Below, one piece after another: positions 18,025 to 26,272 of a stretch of DNA of 64,000 nucleotides. A program made the position numbers and the translations under genes. The number at the start of each line of letters is the position of its first letter. Position 1 is the first letter of the stretch. Source of the DNA: Flavobacterium sp. Leaf82 (GTDB taxonomy: Bacteria > Bacteroidota > Bacteroidia > Flavobacteriales > Flavobacteriaceae); contig NZ_LMMA01000001.1 in assembly GCF_001422725.1 (NCBI RefSeq), positions 124,001-188,000 on the forward strand, given 5' to 3'. The notes beneath the pieces were generated by a model. It was given only the letters and a program-made list of their open reading frames with translations. It made no database searches and was not told the DNA's origin.

Positions 18025-18588
18025 ATGAAAAAAATTATTGTTTTTGCCTCAGGATCAGGGACTAATGCTGAAAACATTATTAAATATTTTGCGAAAACTA
18101 AAATTGCAAAAGTTGTTTCTGTTTTTACGAATAATGCTTCGGCTAAAGTCATCGAAAGAGCAAAAAATCATCAAATTCCGACTGAAATCTTCTCAAAAAA
18201 CGAATTATTAGAAAGTAACCTCTTACAAAAGATACAGGAAATCGACCCGGATATGATAGTTCTGGCTGGTTTTTTATTGAAATTTCCAGACCATATAATT
18301 GAGAGATATCCCAATAAAATAATTAACATACATCCTGCTCTTTTGCCTAACTACGGAGGCAAAGGAATGTATGGAATGCACATACACAGAGCTATAGTTA
18401 ATAATAAGGAGAAAGAAACCGGAATTTCTATTCATTATGTAAATGAGCATTATGATGAAGGTGGTATCATTTTTCAGAAAAATGTAGCACTAACAGAAGA
18501 AGATACGCCAGAAACTGTAGCCGAAAAGATTCATGAATTGGAACAAAAGTATTTTCCTGAAATTATTTCGAGACTATTAGAGGATTAG
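18025..18588 (+). CDS. purN: phosphoribosylglycinamide formyltransferase
   Basis: A 187-residue enzyme that transfers a formyl group from 10-formyltetrahydrofolate to GAR in purine synthesis. Motifs: IVFASGSGTNAENII at the phosphate site, INIHPALLPNYGGKGMYG with the catalytic Asn and His, and HYVNEHYDEGGIIFQ with the catalytic Asp. Length is normal for the short PurN form. It is divergent from acpP, with a 175-bp shared upstream region. Confidence 0.95.
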   Translation: MKKIIVFASGSGTNAENIIKYFAKTKIAKVVSVFTNNASAKVIERAKNHQIPTEIFSKNELLESNLLQKIQEIDPDMIVLAGFLLKFPDHIIERYPNKIINIHPALLPNYGGKGMYGMHIHRAIVNNKEKETGISIHYVNEHYDEGGIIFQKNVALTEEDTPETVAEKIHELEQKYFPEIISRLLED

Positions 18589-18589
18589 A

Positions 18590-18732
18590 CTTTAGATTTC
18601 TTAGACATAAGACTTCTTAGATTTTAATTTCAAATAATAAAAATCTAAGAAATCTGGAATATAAAAATCTAAGAGATCCAAAAAAAAACAAAAATCTAGA
18701 AGTCTAACAATTTAAAATCTAAGAAGTCTAAA
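18590..18732. repeat. degenerate AAATCTAAGAAGTCTAA repeats between purN and rnhA
   Basis: The 144-bp spacer is built almost wholly from five or six direct and inverted copies of a word close to AAATCTAAGAAGTCTAA. The copies can fold back on each other. No function is evident; it could act as a weak transcription barrier. Confidence 0.5.
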
Positions 18733-19209
18733 ATGAATCACGAAGTACATATATATACTGATGGTGCTGCAAAAGGAAATCCCGGAAACGGAGGTTATGG
18801 TGTAGTGATGGAATTGGTAGGAACGCCTCATAAAAAAGAATTCTATGAAGGTTTTCGACTTACAACTAATAATAGAATGGAACTTCTGGCTGTAATTGTG
18901 GGTCTGGAAAAATTAAAAAATCCTAATATGAAAGTTTTAGTTGTTTCAGATTCTAAATACGTAATTGATTCTGTAGTAAAAAAATGGGTTTTTGGCTGGG
19001 AGAAAAAAAATTATACCGGTAAAAAAAATCCTGATTTATGGAAACGCTTTCTAATTATTTATCGCAAACACCAAGTCGATTTTAAATGGATTAAAGGGCA
19101 TAACAATCATCCCCAAAATGAGCGTTGCGATGAATTGGCTGTTATGGCATCCATGCAAAAAAATCTTTCTGTAGATGTCTACTATGAAACCATAGGATCA
19201 AAATCATAA
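18733..19209 (+). CDS. rnhA: ribonuclease HI
   Basis: A 158-residue enzyme that cleaves the RNA strand of RNA-DNA hybrids. The acidic active site is visible: Asp in HIYTDGAAKGNPGNGGYG (residue 10), Glu in TTNNRMELLAVIVGLE, Asp in LVVSDSKYVID, and the late Asp in NERCDELAV; the HNNHPQNE loop carries the usual His. Length is typical. It is followed directly by a strong terminator. Confidence 0.95.
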   Translation: MNHEVHIYTDGAAKGNPGNGGYGVVMELVGTPHKKEFYEGFRLTTNNRMELLAVIVGLEKLKNPNMKVLVVSDSKYVIDSVVKKWVFGWEKKNYTGKKNPDLWKRFLIIYRKHQVDFKWIKGHNNHPQNERCDELAVMASMQKNLSVDVYYETIGSKS

Positions 19210-19250
19210 AAAAAATGCGTCAGAAACAATTGCTCCTGACGCATTTTTTT
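19207..19250 (+). terminator. intrinsic terminator after rnhA
   Basis: AATGCGTCAG and CTGACGCATT form a 10-bp stem with a T7 tail. It also has an A-run on the left, so it can serve the convergent DUF6249 gene. Confidence 0.85.
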
Positions 19251-19264
19251 ATTTCTTAAAACGA

Positions 19265-19612
19265 TTATTCTTTGTCTAAATCTTTAGCTCTGTTAAATCC
19301 TACAAGTAAACCAACTCCAGACATTGTAATGATTGTTGCCGGATAAACCACATCTGAATTCATTTGTGTGTAAGTGGTAAGAAATAAAGCAATAAAAAAA
19401 CCAAGTCCAATCCCTATTAAAAGAAAAGCGGTATTTAAAATAATAATCTTCCAGGATGCAACTCCATTACTTCTTCCTTTTAAAAAGATACTTGCATCGA
19501 CTCCTTTTTCTATAAGAGCTAAACGTTCTCTGTTTCTTGTTGAATAAATAAGGTAAAAAATCCCGAAGATCATTGAAAAAAGACTAATTGGTATTAAAAT
19601 TTCTGGTCCCAT
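19265..19612 (-). CDS. DUF6249 family membrane protein
   Basis: A 115-residue protein when begun at the ATG at 19612 (MGPEILIPISLFSMIFGIFYL). It has one N-terminal and two later hydrophobic segments, with a cytosolic-looking basic region TRNRERLALIEKGVDASIF between them. This layout, with the LIEKG motif, fits DUF6249 proteins, which are small membrane proteins of unknown role. A longer frame from a TTG at 19696 is rejected because the extra residues are polar and not family-like. It is convergent with rnhA. Confidence 0.7.
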   Translation of the reverse strand: MGPEILIPISLFSMIFGIFYLIYSTRNRERLALIEKGVDASIFLKGRSNGVASWKIIILNTAFLLIGIGLGFFIALFLTTYTQMNSDVVYPATIITMSGVGLLVGFNRAKDLDKE

Positions 19613-19839
19613 AATTTTTATGTTTTTATAATTGATTGATACCCATATGACGACATGTTTTGAATTGAGGTTACAAGGAATTGAAAATATTTTCAATTAT
19701 CAAATTCTAAATTGTAAAAACTTCCTGAATATCAACTAATTTTGAAATTAAAATTTATTTCAAACAGCAATCTTTCTTTGTCAAAATATAAAAGACAAAG
19801 AGTTAGTATTAGCATTTTTAAAGTAAGTATTAGCATTTA

Positions 19840-19940
19840 TGTCATCTCGACGAAAGGAGAGATCACACTAGGTGCTCCACAAAGTACATCGTTAATAGTT
19901 GTCGAGTTTTACGTGTGATTTCTCCTTCGTCGAAATGACA
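19840..19940. repeat. inverted repeat TGTCATTTCGACGAAGGAG family, copy 1
   Basis: A 101-bp element whose ends are near-perfect inverted copies: TGTCATCTCGACGAAAGGAG on the left and CTCCTTCGTCGAAATGACA on the right, with an internal inverted GATCACAC/GTGTGATT. A second copy lies at 40390-40490. No open frame is inside. The gap 19697-20094 holds nothing else that I can support. Confidence 0.75.
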
Positions 19941-20094
19941 AAAAAGGCAGTTCAATTTTAAATTTAAAGAAGAAAGATATGAAACAACTATTATCAAAAT
20001 TAGAATTTCATCTTCTGAAATTGGACTTTTAAAATATTGAAATTTATTTTAAAATAGTTGTAACCTAATTAAAAGAACTGTCGTCTTATATATT

Positions 20095-20679
20095 ATGAGT
20101 GCTTTAAATGATCAACATTATATCGATAAAATTATACAAGGCGAGACCAATGCTTTTGCCGTGTTGGTAGGTCGTTATAAGGATATGATTTTTACATTGG
20201 CTCTAAAGATGATCAAAAACAGAGAAGAAGCTGAAGAGGTTGCGCAAGATACTTTTATTAAGGTTTATAGTTCTCTGGCAAAGTTTAAAGGAGATTCTAA
20301 ATTCTCGACATGGATCTATAAGATTGCTTATAATACTTGTCTGGATCGTTTAAAGAAAAATAAAAAAGAGGAAAATAACATATCAATAGATGAATTTTCG
20401 GCACATTTAATCAAAACAATGGATAATGCTTTGAGCGCTCTTGAAGATAAAGAACGAAAGCAAACCATTCAGAATTGTTTGAATTTATTGCCAAGTGAAG
20501 AAAATTTCCTGCTAACTTTATTTTATTTTGAAGATCAGAATTTAGAAGAAATAGGAAAGATCATGAACATTAATGCTAATAATGTAAAAGTAAAATTATT
20601 TAGAAGCCGACAGAAATTAGCCGTAATTTTGAAAAAGCAATTAGAACCAGAAATAATAGAATGTTATGAAAGAAAATGA
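20095..20679 (+). CDS. ECF-type RNA polymerase sigma factor
   Basis: A 194-residue sigma-70 family protein with only regions 2 and 4. Region 2 spans about residues 20-90: FAVLVGRYKDMIFTLALKMIKNREEAEEVAQDTFIKVYSSLAKF, then FSTWIYKIAYNTCLDRLKK. Region 4 spans about 125-180, with NLEEIGKIMNINANNVKVKLFRSRQKL as the DNA-recognition helix pair. It directs transcription of a small regulon after an unknown signal. The next gene overlaps its end by 14 bases, a sign of translational coupling with a partner that is probably an anti-sigma factor. Confidence 0.92.
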   Translation: MSALNDQHYIDKIIQGETNAFAVLVGRYKDMIFTLALKMIKNREEAEEVAQDTFIKVYSSLAKFKGDSKFSTWIYKIAYNTCLDRLKKNKKEENNISIDEFSAHLIKTMDNALSALEDKERKQTIQNCLNLLPSEENFLLTLFYFEDQNLEEIGKIMNINANNVKVKLFRSRQKLAVILKKQLEPEIIECYERK

Positions 20680-21061
20680 TAAAGAAATAGAAAATCTGAT
20701 TGAGAAAATGATGCGCGAAAATACTTTAGAATCGCCGTCATTTGATTTTACTTCAAAAATAATGTCTCAGGTCTTAGAAGTAGAAAAAAGCAAAATAAAA
20801 GCTTACAAACCGTTAATCTCTAAATCGGCATGGATTTTTATTAGTATAGTCTTAATTATGCTGATTGCTTATTCTGTTGACTCGGGTAACAATATTTCAA
20901 ATTTTGAATTAACTCAATCTTATTCAGATAAAATTTCTACGGTGTTTTCAGAAATTCATTTTTCTACGAATGTGCTTTATGGTCTTTTAGTAATTCCTTT
21001 TATGGTTTTAGTTCAGATTGGCGTTTTGAAGAATTATTTTGATAAGAAATATGAGTTGTAG
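20666..21061 (+). CDS. small membrane protein, probable anti-sigma partner
   Basis: A 131-residue protein with a charged N-terminal cytoplasmic part (residues 1-45, DKEIENLIEKMMRENTLESP), a membrane segment at about 50-66 (AWIFISIVLIMLIAYSV), and a second hydrophobic stretch near 108-122 (LYGLLVIPFMVLVQIGVL). It overlaps the ECF sigma gene by 14 bases. I recognise no family; the anti-sigma role is inferred from coupling and topology. Confidence 0.55.
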   Translation: MKENDKEIENLIEKMMRENTLESPSFDFTSKIMSQVLEVEKSKIKAYKPLISKSAWIFISIVLIMLIAYSVDSGNNISNFELTQSYSDKISTVFSEIHFSTNVLYGLLVIPFMVLVQIGVLKNYFDKKYEL

Positions 21062-21063
21062 AA

Positions 21064-21612
21064 TTATTTAAAAGAATCTTCTCTTTTAATTATTGAATAT
21101 CTTGGATGAATATCATCGACGCGAATATCATATCTGTTTAAATATAATAGATATGATATTGTAGAAAATTCGTCGGGTTGTATAATTAAGCTATTAAGTT
21201 CGTTTCCATTGTCGTTGAAGGAAGGCCTTGAGTATTTTTTCAAAAAATTATCAAACCCTAAACTATCATATTCTTTTTCTGTTTTTTGATTTAATTTGAA
21301 ATTTTGCAAAATAATTATTTTTTCATTCGACGCATCAAAAACATAATCTTTATCCAGAACAATCTCTAAAAACTCTTTATATGTTTTATACTTCTTTTGA
21401 TAGTACATTTTATAAGATTGGTATAAAAGCTCCCCATTTGTAACAAAAATTTCATCCTCGTTTGTTCGAATGTATACATCTATAAATAAATACTTGTTTA
21501 TAACTTTATGAAAAGCCAACTTCTCTATCATTTCTTCAGAGAAATTAGGTTCTTTTTTTTCACACGAAATCAAAAAACAAAGCAATATTAATAAGGTTAG
21601 GATTTTCTTCAT
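21064..21612 (-). CDS. hypothetical lipoprotein
   Basis: A 182-residue predicted lipoprotein. The ATG at 21612 gives MKKILTLLILLCFLISCEKKE, a clean lipobox with Cys 17. A longer frame from a TTG at 21636 only adds non-conserved residues before the signal peptide. The body is charged and mostly helical with several YxxY segments (YQSYKMYYQKKYKTYKEF). I do not recognise a family. It is convergent with the sigma-partner gene and ends 2 bp from it. Confidence 0.6.
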   Translation of the reverse strand: MKKILTLLILLCFLISCEKKEPNFSEEMIEKLAFHKVINKYLFIDVYIRTNEDEIFVTNGELLYQSYKMYYQKKYKTYKEFLEIVLDKDYVFDASNEKIIILQNFKLNQKTEKEYDSLGFDNFLKKYSRPSFNDNGNELNSLIIQPDEFSTISYLLYLNRYDIRVDDIHPRYSIIKREDSFK

Positions 21613-21803
21613 AAATGAAATAGGATATTTAAACAAATCTAACTAAAAAAATCAGAGCATTTTTTCAAAATAATTATTGCAATTTAAATCCAAAAAACAT
21701 ATTTTAAGCACTCTGAACAATCAAATACAAATCATTCATTTACAATAGTTTTAGCCCCGAAAACGATATTGTTTTTTTATGAAAATTTTGAGAACCTAAA
21801 CCG

Positions 21804-21834
21804 TTGCAATATTGTAACTTATGAAGTATCTTTG
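21804..21834 (+). promoter_or_regulatory. promoter of the PfkB kinase gene
   Basis: TTG at 21804 and TATCTTTG at 21827 are 20 bp apart, the spacing usual for Bacteroidota promoters. The -7 box is an exact match to TAnnTTTG and lies 23 bp upstream of the ATG, giving a short leader. Confidence 0.65.
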
Positions 21835-21857
21835 CACCCTAATTCGAAATTCATAAA

Positions 21858-22781
21858 ATGAATAAATTATTGATTGTTGGAACGGTTGCTTTCGATGCTA
21901 TCGAAACTCCTTTCGGAAAAACAGATAAAATATTAGGTGGAGCTGCAACATATATTGGTTTATCAGCGTCATTTTTTAACTTACAATCGGCCATTGTTTC
22001 TGTAGTTGGCGACGATTTTCCTCAAGAACATTTAGATCTTTTAACTTCAAGAAATATTGATATCTCTGGTATCGAAATTGTAAAAGGCGGAAAAACCTTT
22101 TTCTGGAGCGGTTTATACCACAACGATCTTAACTCTAGAGACACATTGGTAACTGAGTTAAACGTTTTAGCTGATTTTCAGCCAAAAGTTCCTCAAAACT
22201 ATAAAGATGCTGATGTTGTGATGTTAGGAAACTTACATCCGTTAGTACAAAGCAGTGTTTTAGATCAAATGGAGAAAAAACCAAAATTAGTAGTTTTAGA
22301 TACTATGAACTTTTGGATGGATTGCGCTCTTCCAGAATTATTAGAAGTAATTAAACGTGTAGACGTTATTACTATTAATGATGAAGAAGCAAGACAACTT
22401 TCAGGAGAATATTCATTAGTAAAAGCAGCAAACAAAATCCAGGAATTGGGACCAAAATATGTGGTGATCAAAAAAGGAGAACACGGAGCGCTTTTATTCC
22501 ATAACAGAGAAGTATTCTTTGCACCGGCATTACCATTAGAAGATGTTTTTGATCCAACGGGAGCAGGAGACACTTTTGCAGGTGGTTTTTCAGGATTTAT
22601 TGCGCAAAGCGAAAACATTTCGTTTGGCAATATGAAAAATGCAATTATTTACGGATCTAATTTAGCTTCATTTTGTGTAGAGAAATTTGGAACCGAAAGG
22701 ATGGAAACATTAAGCAAAGCAGAAGTAGCGATTCGATTACAACAATTTAAGTCGTTAACTCAGTTTGACATAGAAATATAA
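21858..22781 (+). CDS. PfkB family carbohydrate/nucleoside kinase
   Basis: A 307-residue ribokinase-fold kinase. The N-terminal LIVGTVAFDAIETPFGKTDKILGGAATYIGLSASFF holds the substrate-binding glycines, and the C-terminal FDPTGAGDTFAGGFSGFIA is the PfkB signature 2 with the catalytic Asp. The middle has ITINDEEARQLSGEY and YVVIKKGEHGALLF. The substrate is likely a sugar or nucleoside; it is not definable here. The PurF-type gene follows 83 bp on, but a terminator intervenes. Confidence 0.88.
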   Translation: MNKLLIVGTVAFDAIETPFGKTDKILGGAATYIGLSASFFNLQSAIVSVVGDDFPQEHLDLLTSRNIDISGIEIVKGGKTFFWSGLYHNDLNSRDTLVTELNVLADFQPKVPQNYKDADVVMLGNLHPLVQSSVLDQMEKKPKLVVLDTMNFWMDCALPELLEVIKRVDVITINDEEARQLSGEYSLVKAANKIQELGPKYVVIKKGEHGALLFHNREVFFAPALPLEDVFDPTGAGDTFAGGFSGFIAQSENISFGNMKNAIIYGSNLASFCVEKFGTERMETLSKAEVAIRLQQFKSLTQFDIEI

Positions 22782-22789
22782 TGCCTTGA

Positions 22790-22815
22790 AGCCTCGATAA
22801 AACGGGGCTTTTTTA
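22790..22815 (+). terminator. intrinsic terminator after the PfkB kinase gene
   Basis: AGCCTCG, loop ATAAAA, CGGGGCT with one G-U pair, then a T6 run. It separates the kinase gene from the amidotransferase gene. Confidence 0.75.
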
Positions 22816-22863
22816 TTACGTTATTACGCACAACTTACAACAACAACACAAAATACAAAAACA

Positions 22864-24762
22864 ATGAGCGACGCTTTAAAACACGAATGTGGTATAGCCT
22901 TAGTTAGACTTCTTAAACCGCTTGAATATTACAAAGAAAAATACGGTACAGCTTTTTACGGGATACAAAAAATGTATCTAATGATGGAGAAGCAGCACAA
23001 CCGTGGTCAGGATGGTGCAGGTTTTGCCAGCATTAAATTAGATGTTGAACCGGGGCAACGTTACATTAGCAGAGTTCGTTCGAACCATGCTCAGCCTATA
23101 CAAGATGTATTTAAGCAAATCAACGATCGTATCAATGAAGAATTGACTGCGAAACCTGAAATTGCTGATGACATAAATAAAATCAAAGCAGAAATTCCGT
23201 ACGTTGGAGAATTATTTTTAGGACACGTTCGTTACGGGACCTTTGGAAAAAATAGCATCGAAAGTGTACATCCATTTTTACGTCAGAGTAACTGGATGCA
23301 CCGTAATCTAATTTTGGCAGGAAACTTTAACATGACAAATGTTAAAGAGCTTTTTGAAAATTTAGTAGAGCTGGGACAACATCCAAAAGAAATGGCGGAT
23401 ACAGTTACCGTTATGGAAAAAATTGGTCATTTTCTTGACAAAGAAGTAATGGCATTATATCAGGATTGCAAAGAAGAAGGATATTCTAAAAGAGAAGCTT
23501 CTCCGGTAATTGCAGACCGATTGGATATCGCTAAAATACTAGGGCGTTCTGCTAAAAACTTAGACGGTGGTTACGCAATGGCAGGATTGTTAGGTCATGG
23601 TGATGCTTTTGTATTTAGAGATCCGGCAGGAATTCGTCCGGCATATTTTTATCAGGATGACGAAGTTGTCGTAGTAGCTTCAGAAAGACCTGTTATTCAA
23701 ACCGTATTTAATGTACCTTTTGAAAGTGTTCAGGAAATTGAGCCGGGAAATGCATTGATCATCAAAAAAAGCGGAAAAGTTTCTATGGAGCAAATCCTGG
23801 AGCCAACTGTAAAAAAAGCATGTTCGTTCGAAAGAATCTATTTCTCGAGAGGAAGTGACGCTGAAATATATCAGGAACGTAAAAACTTAGGAAAATTAAT
23901 TTTACCTGCAGTTCTTGAATCAATTGACAGCGATACAGATAATACTGTTTTTTCTTATATACCAAATACTGCAGAAACTTCATTTTATGGTTTAGTAGAA
24001 GCAGCTCAGGATTTTCTTAATCAGAGAAAAAACAATTATATATTAGCCAACAGAAATACGCTGACAGCCGAAACGCTACAAGAATTATTAGCGGTAAAAA
24101 TACGTACAGAGAAAGTTGCGATAAAAGATGCTAAACTTAGAACCTTTATTACTGAGGATAGTAGTCGTGATGATTTAGTAGCTCACGTTTATGATGTGAC
24201 TTACGGAGTAATTAAGCCAACTGATAACCTTGTTATCATTGACGATAGTATTGTTCGTGGTACAACACTTAAAATGAGTATCATAAAAATGATGGATCGT
24301 TTAAATCCTAAACGTATTGTTATCGTTTCATCGGCACCACAAATTCGTTATCCTGATTGTTACGGAATTGACATGGCAAAACTGGAAGGTCTTGTTGCTT
24401 TTAGAGCGGCATTAGCTTTATTGAAAGAAAGAAACTTATATCATATAGTAGACGAAGTTTATGCAAAATGTAAAGCACAGGAAAACTATCTTGATAGTGA
24501 TGTTGTGAATTATGTAACTGCAATTTACGATCAATTTACTCCAGAAGAAGTTTCAGATAAAATTGCTGAAATGTTGAGTTCTCCGGAAATTAATGCTGAA
24601 GTAAAAATCATTTTCCAAAAAGTAGAAGATTTGCATATTGCATGTCCGAAAAATCTTGGAGACTGGTACTTTACCGGAGACTATCCTACACCGGGAGGAA
24701 ATCGTGTTGTAAACAGGGCTTTTATGAATTTTTATGAAGGAAAAGACGCGAGAGCGTATTAA
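22864..24762 (+). CDS. purF: amidophosphoribosyltransferase (PurF-type)
   Basis: A 632-residue protein with an N-terminal glutamine amidotransferase domain and a C-terminal phosphoribosyltransferase domain. The likely Ntn nucleophile is Cys 9 in KHECGIALVRL. Further on are KQHNRGQDGAGFA, a glutaminase loop with GHVRYGTFG, and RDPAGIRPAYF. The PRPP-binding motif is NLVIIDDSIVRGTTLKMSI. It would convert PRPP and glutamine to phosphoribosylamine, the first step of purine synthesis. It is about 130 residues longer than a classical PurF, with inserts around residues 85-110 and 350-420 and a longer C-terminus, as in a Bacteroidota subgroup. Whether it is the housekeeping enzyme or a paralog cannot be told from this window. 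Confidence 0.88.
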   Translation: MSDALKHECGIALVRLLKPLEYYKEKYGTAFYGIQKMYLMMEKQHNRGQDGAGFASIKLDVEPGQRYISRVRSNHAQPIQDVFKQINDRINEELTAKPEIADDINKIKAEIPYVGELFLGHVRYGTFGKNSIESVHPFLRQSNWMHRNLILAGNFNMTNVKELFENLVELGQHPKEMADTVTVMEKIGHFLDKEVMALYQDCKEEGYSKREASPVIADRLDIAKILGRSAKNLDGGYAMAGLLGHGDAFVFRDPAGIRPAYFYQDDEVVVVASERPVIQTVFNVPFESVQEIEPGNALIIKKSGKVSMEQILEPTVKKACSFERIYFSRGSDAEIYQERKNLGKLILPAVLESIDSDTDNTVFSYIPNTAETSFYGLVEAAQDFLNQRKNNYILANRNTLTAETLQELLAVKIRTEKVAIKDAKLRTFITEDSSRDDLVAHVYDVTYGVIKPTDNLVIIDDSIVRGTTLKMSIIKMMDRLNPKRIVIVSSAPQIRYPDCYGIDMAKLEGLVAFRAALALLKERNLYHIVDEVYAKCKAQENYLDSDVVNYVTAIYDQFTPEEVSDKIAEMLSSPEINAEVKIIFQKVEDLHIACPKNLGDWYFTGDYPTPGGNRVVNRAFMNFYEGKDARAY

Positions 24763-24826
24763 TAAAATACTAACAAAAGGTTAATTTGTGCATTTCATCG
24801 GTTTTTTTTGCCGTTCATCTTATATG

Positions 24827-24858
24827 TTTGGTAAAAATGAAAAGCTACAATACTTTTG
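24827..24858 (+). promoter_or_regulatory. promoter of small RNA copy 1
   Basis: TTTG at 24827 and TACTTTTG at 24851, with 20 bp between, match the Bacteroidota consensus exactly. The conserved RNA begins 5 bp after the -7 box. Copies 2 and 3 have TACATTTA and TATATTTA at the same distance and TTTT at the -33 place, so their promoters look weaker. Confidence 0.7.
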
Positions 24859-24862
24859 AGAT

Positions 24863-24934
24863 ACCATAACATTAGTAGGTTAAGTTTATGGTAGATTTGG
24901 GGCAAAAAGGGTGGAAGCAATTCCACCTTTTTTA
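24863..24934 (+). ncRNA. tandem small RNA, copy 1
   Basis: About 72 nt, with a 5' hairpin (CCATAA at 24864-24869 pairing with TTATGG at 24886-24891, loop CATTAGTAGGTTAAGT), a purine-rich single strand TAGATTTGGGGCAAAA, and a terminator hairpin GGTGGAA-GCAA-TTCCACC with a T6 run. No reading frame is likely. It lies downstream of the PurF-type gene but has its own promoter. I cannot assign it to a named RNA family with certainty; the Rfam flavo-1 motif should be compared. Confidence 0.75.
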
Positions 24935-25048
24935 TTGGAATAAAGTTAAATATTTTATAAAGTAATAGATTACAGTTACTTAATCGGATTTATCTGTCAT
25001 TCGTCTATTAAATTTTTTTTATAAATATAGCAATCATACATTTACAAA

Positions 25049-25120
25049 ACCATAACATTAGTAGGTTAAGATTATGGTAGATTTGGGGCAAAAAGGGTGG
25101 AAGAGATTCCGCCTTTTTTA
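25049..25120 (+). ncRNA. tandem small RNA, copy 2
   Basis: Nearly identical to copy 1. The 5' hairpin is CCATAA/TTATGG (25050-25055 with 25072-25077). The terminator is GGTGGAA-GAGA-TTCCGCC followed by T6. Compared with copy 1, the stem change A to G keeps pairing through G-U, and the loop changes from GCAA to GAGA; both are GNRA loops. An upstream ATCGG word lies 66 bp before the start, as in the other copies. Confidence 0.75.
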
Positions 25121-25332
25121 TTTTTGTCTTTTTAAGAAAATAGAAAAAACAGAAAAAAGATTATAGAGTAAAGAATAAAGACTAAAAGCACTTTCTTTAA
25201 CTCCTTATTCTTCCTTCAATCTATTCTCTTTCCTCTATTCTCTTTCCTCTATCTTTTTCTTACTTCATCGGATATATTTGCCATTCATCTATAAAGTTTT
25301 TTTCATATAACTAGCTATTATATATTTACTGA

Positions 25333-25404
25333 ACCATAACATTAGTAGGTTAAGATTATGGTAGATTTGGGGCAAAAAAGGTGGAAGAGATTCCGCCTTT
25401 TTTA
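25333..25404 (+). ncRNA. tandem small RNA, copy 3
   Basis: Same structure as copies 1 and 2: CCATAA (25334-25339) with TTATGG (25356-25361), linker TAGATTTGGGGCAAAA, and terminator GGTGGAA-GAGA-TTCCGCC plus T6. The -7-like box TATATTTA lies four bases before the start, and ATCGG lies 66 bp upstream. The spacers between copies are AT-rich and hold no gene. Confidence 0.75.
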
Positions 25405-25464
25405 TTTTCTTTTTTTTAGAGAATAGAAGATAGATTATAGAATAAAGACCAAAAGTATAAACAC

Positions 25465-25501
25465 AAAAAAAGACGGATAACTATTAAGTCATCCGTCTTT
25501 T
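25465..25501 (-). terminator. intrinsic terminator of sodB
   Basis: AAAAGACGGAT and ATCCGTCTTTT form an 11-bp stem around a 12-nt loop, with A and T flanks on both sides. It lies 24 bp beyond the sodB stop on the minus strand and could stop read-through from the small RNAs too. Confidence 0.85.
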
Positions 25502-25525
25502 CTCTTTATTCTTTACTCTATTTTC

Positions 25526-26134
25526 TTATTTATCTAAAGCAAATCTTCTTGCAACTTCTGTCCAGTTAATTACACTAAAGAAAGCTTCAATATAATCTGG
25601 TCTTCTGTTTTGGTAGTTTAAGTAGTAAGCATGCTCCCAAACATCCATTCCTAAGATTGGAGTTCCACCGTTACCAACTTCTGGCATTAATGGATTGTCT
25701 TGATTTGGAGTTCCTGAAACTTCTAGTTTACCACCTTTGTGTACAGTTAACCAAGCCCATCCTGAACCAAATTGTGTAGCTCCGGCTTTAGCAAATTTTG
25801 CTTTAAATTCTTCGAAAGTTCCAAAAGAATCTTCTATAGCAGCTAATAAATCACCTGTTGGTAATCCGCCACCGTCAGGAGACATTACAGTCCAGAATAA
25901 ATTGTGGTTGTAGAAACCTCCACCGTTGTTACGAACTGCAGCGTTTGATTTATCTAAGTTGATTAAAATATTTTCGATTGTTTTTCCCTCTAAATCAGTT
26001 CCTGCAATTGCAGCATTTAGATTTGTTGTATACGCATTATGATGTTTTGAATGGTGAATTTCCATTGTACGGGCATCAATATGTGGTTCTAGTGCATCAT
26101 ATGCATAAGGTAATTGTGGTAATTCAAAAGCCAT
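25526..26134 (-). CDS. sodB: superoxide dismutase (Fe/Mn type)
   Basis: A 202-residue enzyme that dismutates superoxide in the cytoplasm; no signal peptide is present. Metal ligands are visible: His 27 in [12 protein letters not shown], His 77 in [10 protein letters not shown], and Asp 164 and His 168 in [20 protein letters not shown]. Whether iron or manganese is used cannot be fixed by eye. Length is typical. A good promoter -7 box lies 36 bp upstream and the gene is probably monocistronic. Confidence 0.95.
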   Translation of the reverse strand: MAFELPQLPYAYDALEPHIDARTMEIHHSKHHNAYTTNLNAAIAGTDLEGKTIENILINLDKSNAAVRNNGGGFYNHNLFWTVMSPDGGGLPTGDLLAAIEDSFGTFEEFKAKFAKAGATQFGSGWAWLTVHKGGKLEVSGTPNQDNPLMPEVGNGGTPILGMDVWEHAYYLNYQNRRPDYIEAFFSVINWTEVARRFALDK

Positions 26135-26169
26135 GATATTATGATTTTATGATTTATAATAATTTATCC

Positions 26170-26177
26170 CAAATTTA
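26170..26177 (-). promoter_or_regulatory. promoter -7 box (TAAATTTG) of sodB
   Basis: Exact match to TAnnTTTG on the minus strand, 36 bp upstream of the sodB ATG. No clear -33 element. Confidence 0.5.
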
Positions 26178-26272
26178 GACATTTAACTTTGGAATAGAAA
26201 ATACTATTTCGTTATAATTCAATTTAATTAACTGATAATATGATTTTTTAAGAGTTAAATACTTGTAAATCT

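Noticed and set aside
24796..25406. CRISPR array in the tandem repeats
   Set aside because: Repeat units are about 140 bp, only three in number, with unequal spacers, and each holds a promoter and terminator; no cas genes are present.
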